Assembly: GCA_002345545.1 (NCBI GenBank)
Contig: DDVW01000041.1
Span: 1-30,749 of the forward strand
DNA length: 30,749 nt
Direction: 5' to 3'
Origin: Stenotrophomonas sp. UBA2302
GTDB taxonomy: Bacteria; Pseudomonadota; Gammaproteobacteria; Xanthomonadales; Xanthomonadaceae
Shown: positions 15,417 through 23,460 of the stretch, in pieces
Position numbering within the stretch: position 1 is the first letter of the stretch
How the letters are laid out: every line of letters begins with the position of its first letter
The notes under the pieces: generated by a model
Database searches by the model: none
The model's input: the letters and a program-made list of their open reading frames with translations, nothing else
What the model was told of the DNA's origin: nothing
Made by a program: the position numbers and the translations under genes

Positions 15417-15891
15417 TTCCCCGGCTGGTTCGGAAGGTTGTGTCGATCGCGCATTGCGACCTGCGCGAAGGGAGTTCCAGCAGGGAGGAAAGGTGCGGCA
15501 TGGACCCGGGCCGCAAACAGATCCAAGCCACCGGAGCGTTGCGACGATAACCCATCCAGTTACGGGTTGAAGCGTTCCGGAGACCTGTTTTCAAGTGGTT
15601 TCCGTTGTTACTTGTAGGTGCTGGGGAAACCAAGGGGAGACCGCTGAAGATTCGGGGTTTTTACCGATGCGTGGCGGCTTATGTCACGCCTAGGATCAAT
15701 GGCAGTTTCCGAGGAAGCGCGCTCAGTGCTGGAAGTTGCCAGTTCACACCTCGTGCGCCGGAGATTGTACGAACTATGTAGTGCAGACGTCGTTGCCGTC
15801 GGTGGCTTGAGCCGATTTTGTGCAACAGCCCGTCATTGCTATACCGCCATCCAGCCGATCCATGCCGAGTAGCCGGGGAGACGAATACACC
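15417..15891. other. Divergent control region, no gene
   Basis: This 475-base gap between the serine hydrolase (minus) and TonB receptor (plus) genes holds shared-element copy C at 15655. Nothing else is recognised. Open frames here lack ribosome binding sites and protein-like composition. The receptor's long leader is about 200 bases if transcription starts near the element. Confidence 0.5.
15655..15676 (+). promoter_or_regulatory. Shared cluster element, copy C
   Basis: GGGTTTTTACCGATGC, then GG and G at the conserved positions. It matches copies A and B without gaps. It is about 237 bases before the TonB receptor ATG and about 240 before the divergent hydrolase start, so it could serve both. 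Confidence 0.55.
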
Positions 15892-18759
15892 ATGTCCTTG
15901 CACCATCATCGTTTGCAACGCTGCCGCCTGGGGATGGCGGTTCTCGCCTCACTGGTATTGTCTGCGGGAACCACACAGGCACATGGGCTCGGGCAGGACA
16001 TGTTGCAGGATTCCGATGACAGCCCCACCGCAGCACGGACTCTGGACAAGGTCGAAGTCACTGGTTCGCGCATCAAACGCGCAGAAATGGAAGGTCCTTC
16101 ACCTGTGGTGATGATTACCGGGGAGGACATCAAAAAGCAGGGTTACAGCACCGTGGCCGAAGCGCTGCAGACCCTGACCCAGTTCAACGGCGATGTGGTC
16201 GGTGGTGAGCTCAATGCCAGCTCCACCCAGCCTGATGCCGCATTCCTCAACCTGCGTGGGTTGGGCGTTGGCTACCAGCTCATCCTGCTCAACGGCAAGC
16301 GCATGACCGAATATGCCGCCAGTTCTGGTGCCGCCTCCACCGGTGTCAGCGTCGGCAGTATTCCAGCGGTGGTGGTGGAGCGCATCGAAGTTCTCAATGG
16401 TGGCGCCTCGGCAATCTACGGCTCCGATGCGGTGGCCGGTGTGGTGAACATCGTCACCAAGGCGAACTGGGAGGGCAACCATCTGCGCATCCGCGGCGGA
16501 ACGACCACCAACGGCGGTGGCGACACCGGGCAGTTCCAGTTCAGTGGTGGCAAGAGCTGGGATCGCGGCAGCCTCACCTATGCCTTCGAGCAGCTTAACC
16601 GTGAGCCGATATTTTCCTGGCAGCGCGGCAACATCATCCGCACCGGCATGAACGCCCCCGGTAATGCTGGTACCGACAAACCCACCTTCGGGTTGGATAG
16701 CGCGTTGATGGACGCCAACTACAGTGATTACTACTGGCTGGGCGACAACGGCCAGCTGGTCTACGGCGGCGATATGGACGCCGCTTCCGCGGCGGCGGCG
16801 CTGGCACGTACCTGCCGCGCCATGGGCCGCAATTACTTCCCGATGTACGGCTCCTCCAGCAGCGCGTATCCGTACAGCTGTGGCAACGCGAATTACTACG
16901 ACGACGACACGCTGTCCAACAAGTACAACAAGACCTCGGCCTACGTGTCGGGCAACTTCCGCTTCAGCGATGCGGTCGAAGGCTACGGGCAACTGCTGGT
17001 GCAGCGCTCCAAGAGCGAGGCGGCGCACCGCACCAGCATGTACCTGTACAACGCCGGCAATGCCCATGATGTCACTATCGGCCAGTTCGAGTATTGGCGT
17101 GCGCTGGATCCCAATGAGATCGGCGGGGCACCAATGCGCGTGTGGGAGGAAACCACGCTCAGTGCCAATGTCGGTGTACGTGGCGCCATTGCCGATCGCT
17201 TCGACTGGGATGCCAGCCTCAGTCTGTCCCGCGATGAGATGAAAAGCAGCTGGAACCAGCTGATGACCGACCGCGTCAACCGCTATCTGTTCGGGGAAAA
17301 GCTGGGCGAGATCGACGGCGCGCCGCTGTACCAGCTCGATCCCTCGGTGTTGCTGGGGCCGGTCAGTCCGCAGCGATATGCTTCGATGACCGATACCTTG
17401 CGCAACCGCAATCTGTCGCAGACCGCACAGGCGCAGTTTGTTTTCAGTGGTCCGCTGTTCACCCTGCCTGCCGGCGATGTGGAAATGGCAGCGGTGCTGG
17501 AAGCCTCGCACTCCAAGTACGAATTGGGCCCGGACCGGCGTAGCGTCAGCACCTATGACGGTCCCGACCGCAGCTTCAACTTCACCGGCGTGGCCGGTGG
17601 CGGCCCGCGCGACCGCTATGGCGCCGGTGTCGAATTCCGGGTGCCGCTGATGGAACGGCTGGTGGCCAACGTGGCCGGGCGGTGGGATAAATATGACGAC
17701 ATCTCCGATGTCGGTGATGCCACCACCTGGCAGGCCAGCCTGGAATGGCGGCCATTCGACAATCTGTTGCTGCGCGCCAGCCGCCAGACCAGCTTCATGG
17801 CGCCGAACATCATGTGGTTGTACGGCGAGCCGGTCACCAATTACGACGACTACATCACCAACTACTACCTGTGCCGCGTGGATGGCCTGGACCTGACCAC
17901 CACCGCCGGTCTGGCCCAGTGCAGCAGCGACCACCATGAAAGTGCGTGGTACGTGGAAGGCGGCAACAACAGCCGCCTGCATGAGGAAACGGCGACCTCC
18001 AACGGGCTGGGCATTGTCTGGGACATCGCCCATGGGCTCTCGCTCAGTGCCGATTACTGGGAGATCAAGCTCAAGGGCAAGAGCCAGTATCTGGACACGG
18101 CGACGCTCATGAACGAGAACGCCAACTGCCTGCTGGGCAAGCGTGTGGACGGCACTGCCGTGGATCCCGACTCCGGCGCGTGTGCGATCTACCTGGACTA
18201 CGTGAAGCGCGACGCCGCAGGTGGTGTCACCGAGTACTTCCTCGATGCCATCAACCAGGCCGGCGTGCGCACCAAGGGCGTGGATGCCAGCCTGCGCTAC
18301 ACCTGGAACTGGACAACGCTGGGCGACTTCAGCCTGAACGCCGGTTACAGCCGCACCCTCGGCTATGACGTGCAGATGGCGGAGGGCGATCCGTGGCAGG
18401 ACTACATGGGGTGTTCCTATTCCTCCACCCACAGCTGTGGCAGCCAGCCGTTGGCGTTCCGCTCCCGTACCAACTGGACGCTGGGGTGGAACCGCGATGA
18501 CTGGTCAGCCAGTGTGTACGGCTACCGCAACGGGGGGCGCGTGAACTACCAGGCCACCGCCTATCTGCCGGGCTATGTGCAGTGGAATGCCAGTGTGTCG
18601 AAGAAAATCACCGGCAACATGCGCTTGGGCGTGGACGTGACCAACCTGTTCGACCGCTATGGACCGAACGATTCGACCATGACCTGGTACCCGTTCTACC
18701 AGAACATCTACGGCATCCAGGGCCGGGCGATCTACGTCAACCTCGATATCGATTTCTGA
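15892..18759 (+). CDS. TonB-dependent outer membrane receptor
   Basis: A 955-residue outer membrane receptor. A signal peptide covers about 1-30 (ending TQA). A TonB-box-like stretch LDKVEVTGSRI lies at 51-61 and the plug domain starts near 66 (PSPVVMITGEDIKKQGYSTVA), with LNLRGLGVGYQLILLNGKR, then ERIEVLNGGASAIYGSDAVAGVVNIVTK. The barrel fills the rest and ends in the typical aromatic terminus (NLDIDF, C-terminal Phe). Such receptors take up siderophores, vitamins, sugars or peptides using TonB-ExbBD energy. Its surroundings, peptidases and an OPT transporter, suggest a peptide substrate; nothing in its own sequence proves it. The start at 15892 is chosen because the signal peptide begins there. 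GGGGAG precedes it by 11 bases, and the upstream ATGs (15820, 15862) would add a non-signal stretch. Confidence 0.95.
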   Translation: MSLHHHRLQRCRLGMAVLASLVLSAGTTQAHGLGQDMLQDSDDSPTAARTLDKVEVTGSRIKRAEMEGPSPVVMITGEDIKKQGYSTVAEALQTLTQFNGDVVGGELNASSTQPDAAFLNLRGLGVGYQLILLNGKRMTEYAASSGAASTGVSVGSIPAVVVERIEVLNGGASAIYGSDAVAGVVNIVTKANWEGNHLRIRGGTTTNGGGDTGQFQFSGGKSWDRGSLTYAFEQLNREPIFSWQRGNIIRTGMNAPGNAGTDKPTFGLDSALMDANYSDYYWLGDNGQLVYGGDMDAASAAAALARTCRAMGRNYFPMYGSSSSAYPYSCGNANYYDDDTLSNKYNKTSAYVSGNFRFSDAVEGYGQLLVQRSKSEAAHRTSMYLYNAGNAHDVTIGQFEYWRALDPNEIGGAPMRVWEETTLSANVGVRGAIADRFDWDASLSLSRDEMKSSWNQLMTDRVNRYLFGEKLGEIDGAPLYQLDPSVLLGPVSPQRYASMTDTLRNRNLSQTAQAQFVFSGPLFTLPAGDVEMAAVLEASHSKYELGPDRRSVSTYDGPDRSFNFTGVAGGGPRDRYGAGVEFRVPLMERLVANVAGRWDKYDDISDVGDATTWQASLEWRPFDNLLLRASRQTSFMAPNIMWLYGEPVTNYDDYITNYYLCRVDGLDLTTTAGLAQCSSDHHESAWYVEGGNNSRLHEETATSNGLGIVWDIAHGLSLSADYWEIKLKGKSQYLDTATLMNENANCLLGKRVDGTAVDPDSGACAIYLDYVKRDAAGGVTEYFLDAINQAGVRTKGVDASLRYTWNWTTLGDFSLNAGYSRTLGYDVQMAEGDPWQDYMGCSYSSTHSCGSQPLAFRSRTNWTLGWNRDDWSASVYGYRNGGRVNYQATAYLPGYVQWNASVSKKITGNMRLGVDVTNLFDRYGPNDSTMTWYPFYQNIYGIQGRAIYVNLDIDF

Positions 18760-18788
18760 TGCGTTTGCGGGTACGGTTCCTGCAGGGT

Positions 18789-18813
18789 GCTGTCGGGGGA
18801 CAACCCCGACAGC
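18789..18813 (+). terminator. Hairpin after the TonB receptor gene
   Basis: GCTGTCGGGG (18789-18798) and CCCCGACAGC (18804-18813) form a perfect 10-bp stem with a 5-base loop, 30 bases after the receptor stop. No T tract follows, so termination is only likely. Confidence 0.5.
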
Positions 18814-19046
18814 GCCGTGTTGCGCCATGCCGTCGGGAAGTCCGGTACCGCCTCTCCGGAAACCGCCATGCCGCGGCTGCCCGTCCTTTGCGGCAAGGGG
18901 GAGTTGTCGCCGGGCAGGGAAGGGCGGGCTTTGCCGAAAGCGGTGGCCGGCTGTGCCCGATGCCATTTCTTGCCGCGTCGCGGCTGGACTTGCTGTTAAG
19001 CCGGCGTTAGCTTGACTGCGGTTTTTCCGCCATCCAAAGGCTTTCC
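18814..19046. other. Intergenic leader of the OPT gene
   Basis: No gene is supported. GCGG-TTTTT-CCGC (19018-19030) sits 17 bases before the OPT ATG and resembles a shortened version of the cluster element, but its spacing is two bases shorter, so it is not counted as a copy. Confidence 0.35.
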
Positions 19047-21014
19047 ATGAACAACGCTGCGCCTCGGCAGCTCACTTTCCGTGCGGTGGTGCTTGCCATC
19101 GTGCTGGCGGTGATCCTGTCCGCCGCCAATGCCTATCTGGGTCTGTTCGCAGGCCTGACCATCGCCACCGCCATCCCGGCGGCCGTCATCTCCATGGGCG
19201 TGCTGCGCCTGCTCGGCGGCGGCACCATCCTGGAAAACAATATCGTCCAGACCGGCGCCTCGGCCGGCTCGTCGATCGCCGCCGGTGTGATCTTCACCAT
19301 TCCGGCGCTGGTGATCATGGGCTATTGGCCCGATTTCAAATACTGGTGGGTGCTGGGCATCGCCGGGCTTGGCGGTCTGCTGGGCGTGCTGTTCTCGGTG
19401 CCGCTGCGGCGCTCGATGATCGTCGAGGACCCACTGCCGTTCCCCGAAGGCAAGGCCGCCGCCGAAGTGCTCAAGGCCGGTGAGAATCCCGGTCCGGGTC
19501 TGAAGATCCTCGCGCTGTCGGCGGTGATCGGTGCCGGCGTCAAGGTCGCCGCGGCCAGCGGCATGCGGCTGATCCCGGATACCTGGGCGCAGTCGGCCTA
19601 TGTCGGCAGTTCCAAGGTCACCGCTTTCATCGGCACCAACCTGTCGCCGGCGCTGCTGGGCGTGGGCTACATCGTCGGCCTGAACGTCGGCATCGTGGTG
19701 GTGTCTGGCGCCATCCTGTCCTGGCACATCGCCATTCCGCTGTACCAGGCGTTCTTCATCGACACCGATCCGGCGCTGGCCGCGCAGATCGCCGGCGCGT
19801 CTTCGGCCGATGCCGCGTTCGCCATCTGGGGCGCCAAGATCCGCTATCTGGGCGTCGGCGCGATGCTCATCGGCGGCATCTGGACCCTGTTCTCGCTGCG
19901 CAAGTCGCTGCTCAGCGGCGTCAAGAGCGGCTTTGCCGCCGCGCGCAAGAGCAGTGGCCCGGCACTGGACCACACCGAGCGCGACCTGCCGATGAAGTGG
20001 ATGCTGATCGCGCTGGTCGCCTTCGTGCTGCCGCTGCTGGGCCTGTACCAGGCCATCGTCGGCCAGTGGCTGGTGTCGATCCCGATGACCCTGATCATGA
20101 TCGTCGCCGGCTTCCTGTTCGTGTCGGTGTCGGCCTATCTGGCCGGTCTGATCGGCTCGTCCAACAACCCGGTCTCGGGCATCACCATCTCCACCATCCT
20201 GTTCGCCTCAGCGGTGCTGGTGGTGTTGCTGGGTGATTCGGGTCTGGAGAAGGTGGGTGTGGGCGGCGCACCGCTGGGTGCGGTGGCCGCGATCATGATC
20301 GGCGCGGTGGTGTGCTGTGCCGCCGCGGTCGGGGGTGACAACCTGCAGGATCTGAAAGCCGGCTACATCGTCGGCGCCACGCCGTGGAAGCAGCAGCTGA
20401 TGCTGGGCATCGGCGCGTTTTCCTGCGCGCTGATCATGGCGCCGGTGCTGAACCTGCTGGCCACCGCCTACGGCATCGGTGCGCCGACCGCCGAGCATCC
20501 CAACGCGCTGGCCGCGCCGCAGGCCAACCTGATGGCCTCGGTTGCCCGCGGCCTGTTCGGCGGCGAGTTGCCGTGGCTGTTCATCGGCATGGGTGCGGCG
20601 GTGGGCGCGGCGATCATCGCCATCGACGAATGGCTGAAGAAGACCGGCAAGCGCTTCCGCGTGCCGGTGCTGGCCGCGGCCATTGGCATCTACCTGCCGC
20701 TGGAGCTGATGGTGCCGATCTTCCTCGGCGGCCTGATCGCGCATCTGGTCGAGCGCTTCCACAAGATCCGCGCCGATGACGAAGCGGGCCGGGACCGCGT
20801 GCACAAGCCGGGCGTGCTGTTCGCCGCCGGCCTGATCACCGGCGAGGCACTGATGGGTATCGCCATCGCCATCCCGATCGTGATCAGCGAGCGGGCCGAC
20901 GTGCTGGCCGTGCCGGTACAGCTGCCGGCCGCGCAGTGGGTCGGCCTGGCCGTGCTGGCGGTGATCGGCTGGTTGATCTACCGCGTCGGCAAGCGCGCCG
21001 AAGCCAGGATGTAA
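19047..21014 (+). CDS. OPT family oligopeptide transporter
   Basis: A 655-residue inner membrane protein with about 16 predicted membrane helices, of the bacterial OPT family that imports small peptides with protons. Family marks are seen at the N-terminus (AVVLAIVLAVILSAANAYLG), then ENNIVQTGASAGSSIAAGVIF near residues 70-90, DPLPFPEGKAAAEVLKAGE, SSNNPVSGITISTIL and GEALMGIAIAIPI near the end. Length fits the family (about 620-700). The start has only AAAGG upstream but begins with a good helix. It follows the TonB receptor and precedes a second peptidase gene, supporting a route from outer membrane to cytoplasm for short peptides. A strong terminator follows at 21039. Substrates of bacterial OPT members are seldom proven, so peptide transport is inferred. 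Confidence 0.95.
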   Translation: MNNAAPRQLTFRAVVLAIVLAVILSAANAYLGLFAGLTIATAIPAAVISMGVLRLLGGGTILENNIVQTGASAGSSIAAGVIFTIPALVIMGYWPDFKYWWVLGIAGLGGLLGVLFSVPLRRSMIVEDPLPFPEGKAAAEVLKAGENPGPGLKILALSAVIGAGVKVAAASGMRLIPDTWAQSAYVGSSKVTAFIGTNLSPALLGVGYIVGLNVGIVVVSGAILSWHIAIPLYQAFFIDTDPALAAQIAGASSADAAFAIWGAKIRYLGVGAMLIGGIWTLFSLRKSLLSGVKSGFAAARKSSGPALDHTERDLPMKWMLIALVAFVLPLLGLYQAIVGQWLVSIPMTLIMIVAGFLFVSVSAYLAGLIGSSNNPVSGITISTILFASAVLVVLLGDSGLEKVGVGGAPLGAVAAIMIGAVVCCAAAVGGDNLQDLKAGYIVGATPWKQQLMLGIGAFSCALIMAPVLNLLATAYGIGAPTAEHPNALAAPQANLMASVARGLFGGELPWLFIGMGAAVGAAIIAIDEWLKKTGKRFRVPVLAAAIGIYLPLELMVPIFLGGLIAHLVERFHKIRADDEAGRDRVHKPGVLFAAGLITGEALMGIAIAIPIVISERADVLAVPVQLPAAQWVGLAVLAVIGWLIYRVGKRAEARM

Positions 21015-21038
21015 GTGCTGCAGCCGCCTTGTGTCTGA

Positions 21039-21072
21039 ACGGCCATCCCCGCTACGGCGGGGATGGCCGTTT
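21039..21072 (+). terminator. Rho-independent terminator of the OPT gene
   Basis: ACGGCCATCCCCGC (21039-21052) and GCGGGGATGGCCGT (21057-21070) make a perfect 14-bp stem with a TACG tetraloop, followed by a short T run. It lies 25 bases after the stop. Confidence 0.85.
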
Positions 21073-21268
21073 CCGGCGCCAGGAACCACGTAGTGCTCCA
21101 TGGGTGGGATCCACAACTGGCGTGGCTGGGCGAGATGGCCGGGCTCTCCCGCACCCTCCATCCCCCCGCATCAAGGACTTTGCCGGCTCCAGCCATGACT
21201 GATGGCCTTTGCACGCGCCGCGGTACCGCCCCTACCATCGGCGTTTGCCGTTTTTCCGGGAGATGCCC

Positions 21269-23335
21269 ATGAAGCTTCGTCACGCCCTGTTGCCGTTGTG
21301 CCTGCTTGCCGCCCTGCCTTCGCTGGCCACTGCGCGTGGTTTCGATGTCCGCGACATGGTCAAGCTGGACCGCGTGTCGGCACCGTTGTTGACCGCCAAC
21401 GGCGCCCAGGTGGTGTTCACCAAGCGCGTTGTCGATGCCGACCTGAAGGCCAGCAGCAGCCTGTGGATCCGTGACCTGCGCACGCGGGATCTGGCCCCGC
21501 CGCGCCAGTTCAGCCCGGAAGGCTGGAACGTCAACTCTGCCGCGCTCTCCGCTGATGGCCAGAGCGTGTATTTCCTCAGCGCCAGGAACGGTACCCAGCA
21601 GCTGTATGTGATGCCGCTGAGTGGCGGTACGCCGCGGCAGCTGACCGATTTCCCGGTGGACGTGGCCAGCTACCGGGTTTCGCCGCAGGATGACCGCGTG
21701 CTGTTCAGCGCCGATGTCTATCAGGATTGCGGCTCGGATCTGGCCTGCACCAGCAAGCGTCTTGAAGCCGGGAAGACCCGGAAGACCAGCGGTGAGCTGT
21801 TCGACGGCATCTTCGTGCGCCACTGGGACACCTGGGCCGACGGGCGCCGCAACACGCTGTTCGTAGCGCCGTTGCCGGCCGCCGGTGCGGCGGCAGTGCA
21901 GGGCGCCTCGGCGATCAGCGCCACCTTGGCCGGCGATGCGCCGTCCAAGCCCTTCGGTGGCAATGACGATTACGCCTGGTCGCCGGACGGCAAGTCGGTG
22001 GTGGCGTCGATCCGCGTGGCCGGCAAGCAGGAGCCGTGGTCGACCAACTTCGACCTCTACCGGCTTGATGCGGCTGGCAAGAAGGCGCCGGTCAACCTGA
22101 CCGCCAGCAACCCGGCCTGGGACACCGGCCCGGTGTTCAGCGCCGACGGCAAAACCCTGTTCTACCGTGCGATGAAGCGCCCGGGCTTCGAAGCGGACCG
22201 CCTCGGGCTGATGGCGCTGGACCTGGCCAGCGGCAAGGCCCGCGAGATCGCCCCGCAGTGGGACCGCTCTGCCGATGGCATCACCCTGTCGGCCGATGGC
22301 CAGACCCTCTACACCACCGCGCAGGACATGGGCGAGCACCCGCTGTTCGCGGTGAACATTGCCAATGGCGAGCCGACCAGGCTGGTGGGCGAGGGCAGTA
22401 TCTCGGCCTTCGACATCGCCGGAGATACGCTCACCTTCACCCGCAATTCGCTCAAGAGTGGCGACCAGGTGTTCACCAGCAGCACCACCGCCGGAGCGCC
22501 GCTGCGGGCCATCACCCCGAGTGCCGGTGAAATGCTCGAGGGCGTGGACTTCGGTGACTTCGAGCAGTTCTCGTTCAAGGGCTGGAACGATGAAACCGTG
22601 CACGGTTATGTGCTCAAACCGCACAACTACCAGGAAGGCAAGCAGTACCCGGTTGCGTTCCTGATCCACGGCGGCCCGCAGGGCAGCTTCGGCAATGGCT
22701 GGAGCTACCGCTGGAATCCGCAGACCTATGCCGGGCAGGGCTACGCGGTGGTGATGATCGATTTCCACGGTTCCACCGGTTACGGCCAGGCCTTCACCGA
22801 TGCGATCAGCCAGCACTGGGGCGACCGCCCGCTGGAGGATCTGCAGAAGGGCTGGGCGGCGGCGCAGCAGCAGTACCCGTTCCTCGATGGCGACAAGGCC
22901 TGCGCGCTGGGTGCCAGTTACGGCGGTTACATGGTCAACTGGATCGCCGGCAACTGGAACGAGCCGTGGAAGTGCCTGGTCAACCACAATGGCGTCTTCG
23001 ATACGCGCTCGATGGGCGCGGTGACCGAAGAGCTGTGGTTCACCGAGTGGGAGTTCGGCGGCACCGTGGCGGCCAATCCCGACGGCTATGAGGCATTCAA
23101 TCCGGCGCGGCACATCCACAAGTGGAAGGTGCCCACGCTGGTGGTCGCCGGCCAGAACGACTTCCGCGTACCGCTGGACCAGAGCCTGTCCACGTTCCAT
23201 ACCCTGCAACGGCAGGGGATCGAGTCGCAGCTGCTGTACTTCCCGGACGAGAACCACTGGGTGCTCAAACCGCACAACAGCGTGCAGTGGCATGACACGG
23301 TCAATGGCTGGCTGAAGAAGCATATCGGCCAGTAA
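21269..23335 (+). CDS. Secreted S9 family peptidase (DPP5-like)
   Basis: A 688-residue exported serine peptidase. The signal peptide covers about 1-24 (MKLRHALLPLCLLAAL, then TAR). A seven-bladed propeller region (PDGKSVVASIR, SADGKTLFYRA) precedes the hydrolase domain. The triad is Ser550 in GASYGGYMVN, Asp631 in GQNDFRVP and His663 in DENHWVLKP. The Asp-to-His gap of 32 residues and overall length agree with the DPP5 / acylaminoacyl-peptidase branch, which removes dipeptides from peptide N-termini; that sub-family call is an inference. The ATG at 21269 is chosen because GGGAG at 21258-21262 stands six bases before it; the ATG two codons earlier (21263) abuts that ribosome binding site. It is more distant from the first S9 gene than a recent duplicate would be. 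Confidence 0.93.
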   Translation: MKLRHALLPLCLLAALPSLATARGFDVRDMVKLDRVSAPLLTANGAQVVFTKRVVDADLKASSSLWIRDLRTRDLAPPRQFSPEGWNVNSAALSADGQSVYFLSARNGTQQLYVMPLSGGTPRQLTDFPVDVASYRVSPQDDRVLFSADVYQDCGSDLACTSKRLEAGKTRKTSGELFDGIFVRHWDTWADGRRNTLFVAPLPAAGAAAVQGASAISATLAGDAPSKPFGGNDDYAWSPDGKSVVASIRVAGKQEPWSTNFDLYRLDAAGKKAPVNLTASNPAWDTGPVFSADGKTLFYRAMKRPGFEADRLGLMALDLASGKAREIAPQWDRSADGITLSADGQTLYTTAQDMGEHPLFAVNIANGEPTRLVGEGSISAFDIAGDTLTFTRNSLKSGDQVFTSSTTAGAPLRAITPSAGEMLEGVDFGDFEQFSFKGWNDETVHGYVLKPHNYQEGKQYPVAFLIHGGPQGSFGNGWSYRWNPQTYAGQGYAVVMIDFHGSTGYGQAFTDAISQHWGDRPLEDLQKGWAAAQQQYPFLDGDKACALGASYGGYMVNWIAGNWNEPWKCLVNHNGVFDTRSMGAVTEELWFTEWEFGGTVAANPDGYEAFNPARHIHKWKVPTLVVAGQNDFRVPLDQSLSTFHTLQRQGIESQLLYFPDENHWVLKPHNSVQWHDTVNGWLKKHIGQ

Positions 23336-23404
23336 TGCGACCGATGGCGCCACGTGCCGGCAACCGCCCGTGCCGTGGCGCCGCGTGCTAGGCTGGCCAG
23401 CCTC

Positions 23405-23431
23405 ACGCCACGTTGTCCACGTGGCGTTTTT
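23405..23431 (+). terminator. Rho-independent terminator between the S9 and DUF819 genes
   Basis: ACGCCACGT (23405-23413) and ACGTGGCGT (23419-23427) form a 9-bp stem with a 5-base loop and a run of five T. It ends only about 30 bases before the ATG of the next gene, so it may also act as an attenuator in that gene's leader. Confidence 0.85.
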
Positions 23432-23460
23432 ATTTCTCTTCGTTCGACAGGAAAGGCTGT

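Noticed and set aside
9276..15676. Shared element as a sigma-54 promoter
   Set aside because: The GG-to-GC distance is 11, not 10, and the TGGCAC and TTGCA cores are absent.
16099..18432. Long open frame antisense to the TonB receptor gene (777 codons)
   Set aside because: It mirrors the GC-rich coding pattern of the receptor gene, its product is rich in Gly, His, Val and Ala without any domain, and it has no ribosome binding site.
19018..19030. GCGG-TTTTT-CCGC before the OPT gene as a fourth copy of the cluster element
   Set aside because: The spacing between the CGG and CCG parts is two bases shorter than in copies A-C and the GAT-C part is missing.
20978..23353. Long open frame antisense to the second S9 peptidase gene (791 codons)
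   Set aside because: It is a shadow of the peptidase gene in high-GC DNA, with repetitive composition and no family signature.
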